Source of the DNA: Actinomadura_C sp036008685
GTDB lineage: Bacteria; Actinomycetota; Actinomycetes; Streptosporangiales; Streptosporangiaceae
Assembly (NCBI GenBank): GCA_036008685.1
Contig: DASYNF010000108.1
Coordinates: forward strand, 77,661-141,660
Reading direction: 5' to 3'
Length of the DNA: 64,000 nucleotides
The notes beneath the pieces were generated by a model, which worked only from the letters and a program-made list of their open reading frames with translations, did not search any database and had not been told where the DNA came from. How positions within the stretch are numbered: the first letter of the stretch is position 1; each line of letters begins with the position of its first letter. Position numbers and translations under genes: made by a program. This document shows positions 58,266-64,000 of the stretch, piece by piece.

Positions 58266-59710
58266 TGCGCACTGGTAAGGACTATCTCGCGGCGCTCGAC
58301 GACGACCGTGAGATCTATGTCGACGGCGAGCGGGTGCGCGATGTGGCCAAGCATCCCGCCTTCGCGCCGATCGCCGGCACGATCGCGGAGCTGTTCGACC
58401 TGGCGGCCGACCCGGCATCGGAGATGACCTTCACGGCGCCGGAGACCGATGCCGAGGCCAACCGGGTCTACGGCATCCCCCGCAGCCGCGAGGACCTCAC
58501 GGCCTACCGGAAGGCCGCCGACACCTGGGCCCGTCACACCCACGGCTGGGTCGGCCGCAGCCCCGACCACGTCGGCGCGTTCCTGGCCGGCTTCGCCGCG
58601 CACCCGGAGGCGTTCTCCGCCGGAGAACGTGACTTCTCCGCCAACGTGCTGGCCTACCACCAGAAGATGCTGAACGAGAGCCGCTACGCCTCGTACGCGA
58701 TCATCCCGCCGCAGGTCTCCCGGGCCACCACCGCCCATGCCTGGGAGGGCGACTTCGTGCAGGTCGGCGTGGTCGAGGAGCGTGAGGACGGCATCGTCGT
58801 CCGGGGCGCGCAGATGCTCGCCACCGGCGGCCCCGTCGCCGACGACATCCTGGTCTCGTGCATCAAGCCCCTCACCGAGAACGACCGCGACTTCGCGCTC
58901 AGCTTCGTGGTGCCGGTCGGCGCCGACGGGCTCAAGCTCTACTGCCGGCGGCCGTTCGCGCCCGCGGCGACCAGCGGCTACGACTACCCGCTCAGCACCC
59001 GCTACGACGAGATCGACGCGCTGCTGGTCTTCGACGACGTCTTCATCCCCTGGGAGAGCGTCTTCGTCTTCCGTGATGTGGCGGGCCTGCGCCGGCAGTT
59101 CTTCGACACCGGCGCGCACGTCCTCGGCAACTGGCAGGCGCAGATCCGGTTCTCGGTGAAGCTGCAGTTCATCGCCGGGCTCGCGCGCAAGGTCGCCGCG
59201 GTCAACGGGGTCGACAAGTTCCCGGGCGTGGTCGAGAAGCTCGGCGAACTCGCCAGCCTGGCCGCGGTCGTGGAGTCGAGCGTGCTCGCGGCCGAATACA
59301 CGGCCGAGCCGGACGACAGCGGCCTCTGGCTGCCCGGCAAGCGCGCGGTCTACGGAGCGATGGGCCTGCAGGCCGAGCTCTACCCGCGGGCCCTGGGGAT
59401 CCTGCGCGACCTCGTCGGCGGCGGTGTGCTCCAGGTGCCCTCGAGCGTCCAGGACATGCTCAACCCGGAGACCCGGGCCGACATCGACCGCTACATCTTC
59501 TCGGCCAACACCCCCGCGGTCGACCGGGTCAAGCTGTTCAAGCTGGCCTGGGACGCCACCGGGAGCGAGTTCGGTGGCCGGCACCACCAGTACGAGCTGT
59601 TCTACGCCGGCGCGCCGTTCGTGGTGAAGGGCTACGCCTTCCGCAACTACGGCTTCGACGCCCCCGTGGCCGATGTGGAGGCCTTCCTGGCGAGCTACGA
59701 CGTGGAGTGA
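58265..59710 (+). CDS. HpaB-type FADH2-dependent monooxygenase
   Basis: This 481-residue protein is of the 4-hydroxyphenylacetate 3-monooxygenase oxygenase family (acyl-CoA dehydrogenase fold). Visible patterns: MRTGKDYLAALDDDREIYVDGERV at the N-terminus, TYA-type segment in SYAIIPPQVSRATT, VVRGAQMLATGGPVADDILV, FDDVFIPWESVFVFRDV, and GLARKVAAVNGVDKFPGVVEKL. It requires reduced flavin, which the flavin reductase encoded downstream can provide. Such oxygenases hydroxylate phenols, pyrroles or pyridine-type rings. AGGAGG lies just upstream of the ATG. Confidence 0.92.
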   Translation: MRTGKDYLAALDDDREIYVDGERVRDVAKHPAFAPIAGTIAELFDLAADPASEMTFTAPETDAEANRVYGIPRSREDLTAYRKAADTWARHTHGWVGRSPDHVGAFLAGFAAHPEAFSAGERDFSANVLAYHQKMLNESRYASYAIIPPQVSRATTAHAWEGDFVQVGVVEEREDGIVVRGAQMLATGGPVADDILVSCIKPLTENDRDFALSFVVPVGADGLKLYCRRPFAPAATSGYDYPLSTRYDEIDALLVFDDVFIPWESVFVFRDVAGLRRQFFDTGAHVLGNWQAQIRFSVKLQFIAGLARKVAAVNGVDKFPGVVEKLGELASLAAVVESSVLAAEYTAEPDDSGLWLPGKRAVYGAMGLQAELYPRALGILRDLVGGGVLQVPSSVQDMLNPETRADIDRYIFSANTPAVDRVKLFKLAWDATGSEFGGRHHQYELFYAGAPFVVKGYAFRNYGFDAPVADVEAFLASYDVE

Positions 59711-59799
59711 CCCTCCTCTCGTGCCCGCCGTGGCCGGCGGCCGCCCAGTCCCCCCCGGGGCGGGCGCCGGCCGCACCGACCCAGAGCTTGGAGTGAATG

Positions 59800-60144
59800 A
59801 TGGCCAAACCCGAGTACGAGTTCTTCCCCGTGGACCGCGTCGATTTCACCGTCTGCGCCGGCGACGACCCGAAGATCACCGAGCGGATCCTGTCCCGCGA
59901 CCCCGAGACCGGCGTCGCGACCCGCATCCTGAGGTACGAGCCGGGAGCGGACTCCACCCCCAACGGCGTGCAGGTGCACGACTTCTGGGAGGAGGTCTAC
60001 ATCCTCGAGGGGTCCTTCACCGACCTCGAGCTCGGTGAGACCTTCACCGCCGGCATGTACGCCTGCCGTCCCCCGGGCATGCGCCACGGCCCATGGCGTA
60101 CGGACGAGGGAGTCACTACGTTCGAGGTGCGCTACCCCGCATGA
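59800..60144 (+). CDS. Cupin domain protein
   Basis: This 114-residue small cupin has VQVHDFWEEVYILEGSFTDL as motif 1 (His and Glu ligands) and GMYACRPPGMRHGPWRTDEG as motif 2 (His). The family includes dioxygenases, isomerases and decarboxylases with a bound metal. It sits between the monooxygenase and the flavin reductase and may act on the hydroxylated or ring-opened product. I use the second of two ATG codons, six bases after GGAG. Confidence 0.85.
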   Translation: MAKPEYEFFPVDRVDFTVCAGDDPKITERILSRDPETGVATRILRYEPGADSTPNGVQVHDFWEEVYILEGSFTDLELGETFTAGMYACRPPGMRHGPWRTDEGVTTFEVRYPA

Positions 60145-60164
60145 AAGAGGGAGAGGAGCCAGCC

Positions 60165-60680
60165 ATGTCCACCGCCACGACCATCGATCCGCTGACCATG
60201 CGCCGGACCATCGGCCGGTTCGCCACCGGTGTGGCGGTGGTGACCACGCTCGACGGCCAGGAGCCACACGGCATGACCGTCAACTCCCTGACGTCGGTCT
60301 CGCTGGATCCTCCCCTTCTGCTCGTCTGCCTGACCACGGGCGCGCGGACCACCGACGCGGTGGTCCAGGCGGGCCGGTTCGTGGTCAACATCCTGTCCGC
60401 GCGGCAGGAGGCGATCGCGCTCCGGTTCGCCCGCCGCGGCGCCGACCACTTCGAGGGCCTCGAGCCGGCGTACGGCGAGCACGACGTCCCCGTGGTGCCG
60501 GACGCGCTCGCCCACCTCGAGTGCACGGTCGAGCGGTCGTTCGAGGCCGGCGACCACCTGGTGGTCTTCGGCCGGGTAGAGCGGGTGTGCGACCGCGAGG
60601 GCGAGCCGCTGGCGTTCCTCGGCGGCCGCTTCGCGGATCTCGCCGTGCGCGGCCATGAGCCCCAGCACTGGTTCTTCTGA
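60165..60680 (+). CDS. Flavin reductase (HpaC-like) partner of the monooxygenase
   Basis: This 171-residue protein has the flavin reductase pattern LTMRRTIGRFATGVAVVTTL, PHGMTVNSLTSVSLDPPLLLVCL, GRFVVNILSARQEAIALRFA and HLVVFGRVERVCDREGEPLAFLGGRF. It reduces FMN/FAD with NAD(P)H to feed the HpaB-type oxygenase encoded two genes upstream. The ATG at 60165 follows GAGAGGAG. It is the last gene of the operon. Confidence 0.92.
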   Translation: MSTATTIDPLTMRRTIGRFATGVAVVTTLDGQEPHGMTVNSLTSVSLDPPLLLVCLTTGARTTDAVVQAGRFVVNILSARQEAIALRFARRGADHFEGLEPAYGEHDVPVVPDALAHLECTVERSFEAGDHLVVFGRVERVCDREGEPLAFLGGRFADLAVRGHEPQHWFF

Positions 60681-60741
60681 TCCACCTTCGGGCGGCGTCA
60701 GATCCTCAAGGCGAGGCTCGCGGAACTCTGATCTCGGAGGG

Positions 60742-61416
60742 TCACGTCTCGGAGGGTCGCATGCGGCCGGAGATCTCGGGGGAGGCCTCGCCCGGCACCC
60801 GTGACCAGAGGAAGTAGTAGTCCTCGTGGCCGTGTCCGCATACGTGGTCGCCGACCACTTCGAGGCCCGAGTCCCCGATCATCCGCATGAAGTCGTCCGG
60901 TCCCGAGAAATGGCGGTTCTCCTGGATGATGACGCTGCCGCCGGGCCGTAGCCGGTCCCGGACCTGGCGGTAGAACCTCCGGTGGATGCCCCAGGCCGTG
61001 TCCTGCCAGATCAGCGGGGAGTGGCCGCGCTGATATGGGGACACCGCCGGGGTGTTCATGTGCGGGGGGTTGCCGACCACCAGGTCCCAGCGAAGGTCCC
61101 CGGGGATCTGCGTGAAGCAGTCGGACTCGTGGAAGCGCACGCGCTCGCCGAGACCGTTCTGCTCGAGGGTCCGTGTCACCGCGGCCCCGGCGGCGGGGTT
61201 CACATCGCCCAGATCCAGGGACCGGCACAGGCCCGCGGCGAGGAGCGCGAACCCGATGAATCCCGGGCCCGCACACCATTCGAAGACGCTGTCCACCGGT
61301 CCGAGGTGCTCCTGGACGAAGGGGACGTAGGCCTGACCGAAGTCGTTGCCGCCACCGTCCAGGTCGGCCGTGTAGGACACGCGGACAGAGCCGTAGTCCA
61401 CCACCGAATACGTCAT
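60742..61416 (-). CDS. SAM-dependent methyltransferase (NPP-motif type)
   Basis: This 224-residue Rossmann methyltransferase has SAM motif VFEWCAGPGFIGFALLAAGL, the acidic strand LDLGDVNPAAGAAV, and the active-site VVGNPPHMNTPAVSPYQRGH; NPP(Y/F/H) is typical of N-methyltransferases acting on glutamine or nucleobase amides and of small-molecule relatives. SVIIQENRHFSGPDDFMRMI forms the later strand. The start is one of two adjacent ATG codons just after GGAGG. It is divergent from the MFS gene. Confidence 0.82.
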   Translation of the reverse strand: MTYSVVDYGSVRVSYTADLDGGGNDFGQAYVPFVQEHLGPVDSVFEWCAGPGFIGFALLAAGLCRSLDLGDVNPAAGAAVTRTLEQNGLGERVRFHESDCFTQIPGDLRWDLVVGNPPHMNTPAVSPYQRGHSPLIWQDTAWGIHRRFYRQVRDRLRPGGSVIIQENRHFSGPDDFMRMIGDSGLEVVGDHVCGHGHEDYYFLWSRVPGEASPEISGRMRPSET

Positions 61417-61507
61417 CATCCCTCCGGGTCTCCTGCCCCGTGGGAGGGGCCGGCAATCCGTCTCCACCCTGGTCGCTTCTCATATTATGGACAACTAGTC
61501 TCACAGG

Positions 61508-62722
61508 GTGAACTTGGAGACATCTGCTCCCACGCGGCGCCGCTGGCTGGTGCTGGCGATCGGACTCGGCGCCATGACGGCCGGCTGTGCTTTCCAGTAC
61601 GGCCTGCCCTACCTCATCCCGGCTCTGCGCGCGGACGGGCTGTCGCTGGGCGAGGCGAGCGCGCTCGTGGTCTGTCCCATGGCCGGACTGACGATCAGCC
61701 TCATTCCCTGGGGCGTCATGGCCGACCGCTGGGGCGAACGAGTCGTGCTGGGCACCGGCCTCGCCGCCGCCGGGGCGGCCCTGCTGGGCGCGGCGGCGAT
61801 CCATGGCGTCGTGCCGCTCGGCGCCTGCCTGGTGCTCGCGGGCGCGGGCGGCGGGTCCGTGCACGCGGCGAGCGGGCGCCTGATCCTCGGCTGGTTCTCC
61901 CCCCGTGAGCGGGGGCTGGCGATGGGCGTACGGCAGACCGCACAGCCCCTCGGCGTGGCGCTCGCGGCCGTGTGCCTGCCGGCCCTGGCCGCAGGAGGCC
62001 TGATGTCCCCGTTGCTGGCCTTGGCGGGCTTGTGCCTGCTGATGTCCCTGCTCGTGGTGCTGCTGGTACGTGATCCCGTACGGCCGGACGGCGCGGCGGA
62101 GGAACGGGCGGGCTCCCCGTACGGGACCCCGGTGCTCTGGCGCCTGCACGCTTCGAGTGCCCTTCTCGTCGTCCCGCAGTTCGCCGTGGCCACCTTCGCG
62201 CTCGTCTATCTCGTGGACGACCACCACTGGGACGTCGCGTCCGCGGGCCGGGTGCTCGCCGTCGTCCAGTTGTGCGGGGCGCTGGGCCGGATCGGCGTCG
62301 GGCTCTGGTCCGACCGCGCGGGCAGCAGGCTCCGCCCGTACCGGCTCCTGGCCGTCCTGATCGGCGCCGTGATGCTGGCCCTCGCGGCGAGCGCCTCTAC
62401 GGGCTCGGTCGCCGCGATCGGGGTGCTGCTGCTCGCCGCGGTGATGACGATGAGCCCGAACGGGCTGGCCTTCACCGCGGTCGCCGAATACGCCGGCCGG
62501 TCCTGGGCGGGCCGGGCGCTCGGCACGCACAACACCCTTCAGAACGCCTTCGCGGTCGCGACCCCGCCGGTGCTCGGCGCCGTGGTCGGCGGGGCCGGCT
62601 ATGCCGCCGCGTTCGCCGCCGTGGTCGCGTTTCCGCTGGCCGCGGCCGTGGTGACGCCGGTGTCGGCCGAACACCCACACCGGCGTGACGGCCTGGCCGT
62701 CCCGGAACCCGGTTCGGGGTGA
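61508..62722 (+). CDS. MFS transporter (exporter-like)
   Basis: This 404-residue twelve-helix MFS protein begins MNLETSAPTRRRWLVLAIGL and has WGVMADRWGERVVLGTGLAA between helices 2 and 3, GGGSVHAASGRLILGWFSPRERGLAMGVRQTAQPLGVALA in helices 4-5, and RIGVGLWSDRAGSRLRPYRL in the second half. The substrate is unknown. The GTG at 61508 lies just downstream of a TATTAT hexamer with little leader. It may work with the divergent methyltransferase in resistance or metabolite export; that is inference. Confidence 0.85.
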   Translation: MNLETSAPTRRRWLVLAIGLGAMTAGCAFQYGLPYLIPALRADGLSLGEASALVVCPMAGLTISLIPWGVMADRWGERVVLGTGLAAAGAALLGAAAIHGVVPLGACLVLAGAGGGSVHAASGRLILGWFSPRERGLAMGVRQTAQPLGVALAAVCLPALAAGGLMSPLLALAGLCLLMSLLVVLLVRDPVRPDGAAEERAGSPYGTPVLWRLHASSALLVVPQFAVATFALVYLVDDHHWDVASAGRVLAVVQLCGALGRIGVGLWSDRAGSRLRPYRLLAVLIGAVMLALAASASTGSVAAIGVLLLAAVMTMSPNGLAFTAVAEYAGRSWAGRALGTHNTLQNAFAVATPPVLGAVVGGAGYAAAFAAVVAFPLAAAVVTPVSAEHPHRRDGLAVPEPGSG

Positions 62723-62739
62723 GGGCCCCGGCCACGGGC

Positions 62740-63436
62740 TCGCGGCCCGAAGCGCTGATCCTTTGCGCGGGTGTTCCCGTCCTCATCCCTGGCCCGTGAC
62801 ATGACCCGGTAATGACCGGGGCGCACGCCCGTCCAGGGCACCTCGAAGCGGGTCCACATGTACGGTTCGGGCGTTTCCAGGAGCTTCGCGGTCCGCCACG
62901 TCCCGTCCCAGGCGGACACCCATTTCCGGGTGGAGACGAGCTTCTCCATCGCGACGTCGACTCGGTCGATGGCCCCGGCTCCGGACCAGGCGCGGCCGCG
63001 CAGGGTCAGGTCCCCCGGCATGAGGGTGACGTCCTCGTCGAGTTCGATGGCACTGCGTATGGGTCCGGCGGTGGGGCGCTTGGGCTCGGGGTAGTCGGGG
63101 CTGATCAGCACCTGGACCCTCTGCGGGCCCTGCGCCGGGAGCCTCCGCTTCGAGGCCTCGATCCGGCCGAGCCACTTCACCGCCGTGTTACCGCCCCAGC
63201 CGGAGAAGATGACCCGGAACGGGTAGCCGTGGTCGACGGGGAGATCCTCGCCGTTCATCCGAATAGAGGGACGGCGTCGGCTGGACCACGAGGTCGGTCT
63301 CGCCGGCCGGGGCGATGGCGGTGCCGTCCTTGAGGGACATCGCTCTGAGAACGCCGCCGTCGCTCAGAACGAACGTTCCGGCCGCTGTCGCGGTCGAGTA
63401 GGTCAGGAACCGGCGGCGTGAGCATGACGCTGACAT
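62740..63436 (-). pseudogene. Decayed sulfite-oxidase-type molybdoenzyme
   Basis: The N-terminal frame (63255-63436) encodes a twin-arginine-like start, SRRRFLTYSTATAAGTFVLS, ending ETDLVVQPTPSLYS. Directly adjoining in another frame is MNGEDLPVDHGYPFRVIFSG, WGGNTAVKWLGRIEASKRRL, and the dimerisation domain up to HYRVMSRARDEDGNTRAKDQ, the usual C-terminal half of sulfite oxidase-like Mo enzymes. The molybdopterin-binding domain that should lie between (roughly 150-200 residues with the Cys ligand) is absent and the frame is shifted. The 3' end also runs into the MFS gene without a proper stop. A nonfunctional remnant. Confidence 0.75.
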
Positions 63437-63688
63437 GGCTTCCTCCGCAGACGGCAGAGCACCGAAAAAGCACCGAGAAAAAGCACCGGGAAAAGCACAG
63501 TGAAAGCATGGGGAAAAGCGCGGAGAAGCGGTGTGGAGGCTGAGCCGGGCGGCGGGACAGGGCCGTACGGAGGGACGGAAGTGTCGGCCGCCTGAAGACC
63601 CGATTAGTCCTCGATCTGGCTTATGTCCCTTTCCTGGGAAAGTGAAACGTCTGGTCTCGTACGCTGTCGCCCCCGTACGCGCCGGGGT

Positions 63689-64000
63689 TCATCGATCGTC
63701 AGCGGACGCGCCCGCGCCACGGAGGTCGTGAGCTCCAGAGCGGATGGAGGCTCGCCATGGCCGGCGTCGGCGCCGTAGGAGGCCGCGGAGGACGTTGCCC
63801 TCGGTGGACAGGTGGTTGTGGCGGTAGTCGAAGCGAGGGTAGTCGGCGAACATCAGGTACCAGTACTTCATCTGTTCCGACCACCAGTAGCCCGAGGTGA
63901 GGTCGCCCTGCCTGGGAGGTGAGGTCGTGACGTCGGCGACGATCGTCCAGCCGTTCGCCACCCGGGAGCAGCGCTTCTGGCGGAGGTAGTAGTCGTGGGC
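63689..64000 (-). CDS. C-terminal part of a probable GH47 alpha-mannosidase (cut by window edge)
   Basis: Only the last about 100 residues are in the window. They read YYLRQKRCSRVANGWTIVAD, VTTSPPRQGDLTSGYWWSEQ, MKYWYLMFADYPRFDYRHNH, LSTEGNVLRG. The segment SEQMKYWYLMF...STEGNVLRG resembles the C-terminus of bacterial family 47 glycoside hydrolases (alpha-1,2-mannosidase fold), whose last motif has a metal-binding Thr-Glu. The frame runs on for about 30 Arg-rich residues past the expected end, which may mean a late frameshift. The assignment rests on pattern memory only. Confidence 0.5.
   Translation of the reverse strand, partial: AHDYYLRQKRCSRVANGWTIVADVTTSPPRQGDLTSGYWWSEQMKYWYLMFADYPRFDYRHNHLSTEGNVLRGLLRRRRRPWRASIRSGAHDLRGAGASADDR

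Noticed and set aside
61479..61507. TATTAT and GGACAACTAGTC near the MFS start as promoter/operator
   Set aside because: The -35 position has no match and the palindrome is incomplete, so I did not list it.
1..64000. tRNA, rRNA, CRISPR arrays, insertion sequences and attachment sites
   Set aside because: GGTTCGA-like strings were checked and lie in coding sequence without cloverleaf context; no regularly spaced repeat array, transposase or integrase was found.

Overview
The window is a high-GC actinomycete chromosome segment with strong G/C bias at third codon positions and many GTG starts. A whiJ/abaA-type regulatory trio (HTPase kinase, XRE/DUF5753 regulator, DUF397 protein), DUF2795, DUF5996 and DUF6177 proteins, an archaeal-type ProS, and an imiditide-like peptide/methyltransferase pair all point to a sporulating filamentous actinobacterium. 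Streptosporangiaceae (Nonomuraea or Streptosporangium relatives) is the best guess, made from family content rather than a phylogeny. No rRNA, tRNA, insertion sequence or CRISPR array was recognised.

Region 0.3-14.4 kb is mostly envelope and housekeeping: a PEBP-like protein, a PAP2/diacylglycerol-kinase fusion, a two-gene polysaccharide-type ABC exporter, YceI, prolyl-tRNA synthetase, a GT4 glycosyltransferase with a DUF6328 membrane protein, a GAF-ANTAR antiterminator followed by a PAS/GAF/SpoIIE phosphatase, a DUF6177 protein split into two coupled genes, and a SigR-like ECF sigma factor with no adjacent anti-sigma gene. Region 14.7-27.6 kb holds a large secreted M14 carboxypeptidase, the whiJ/abaA-type trio, fumarylacetoacetase, a MocR-type regulator divergent from an alpha/beta hydrolase across three phased direct repeats, and a GT9/SDR pair. 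Region 28-33.6 kb has small conserved actinobacterial proteins and two related OafA-type acyltransferases.

Region 33.8-37.6 kb is accessory in character. A GNAT gene with an internal deletion is followed by a protein combining a phage-Mom-like acyltransferase region with a transglutaminase-like Cys-His-Asp region, then an orphan protein with a C-terminal membrane hairpin, then a convergent HD-domain nucleotidase. I could place only the HD protein in a well-known family, so this is the best candidate for an undescribed system.

Region 38-45.6 kb carries a FUSC protein, a phytoene-desaturase-family oxidoreductase, a large KatE catalase, a 34-residue Asp/Lys-rich peptide translationally coupled to a PIMT-like methyltransferase (the layout of imiditide RiPP loci), and a CDF cation exporter.

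Region 45.7-60.7 kb is a run of catabolic operons. A GntR regulator sits divergent from aldehyde dehydrogenase, a flavoprotein dehydrogenase and an MHS transporter. A MarR regulator precedes a complete UbiX/UbiD/D hydroxyarylate decarboxylase set. A second GntR regulator is divergent from an NTF2-like protein, hydrolase, nitrilase-family amidase, DUF2848, HpaB-type monooxygenase, cupin and flavin reductase. Clear palindromic operators lie at all three regulator-operon junctions. Together they suggest uptake, ring oxidation or decarboxylation, and hydrolysis of aromatic or N-heteroaromatic acids; the substrate cannot be read from sequence.

The right end has a methyltransferase, an MFS exporter, a decayed sulfite-oxidase-type molybdoenzyme and the C-terminus of a probable GH47 mannosidase. 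Several genes in the window (GNAT, molybdoenzyme, a histidine-kinase fragment, a SapA-like protein) show loss by deletion.
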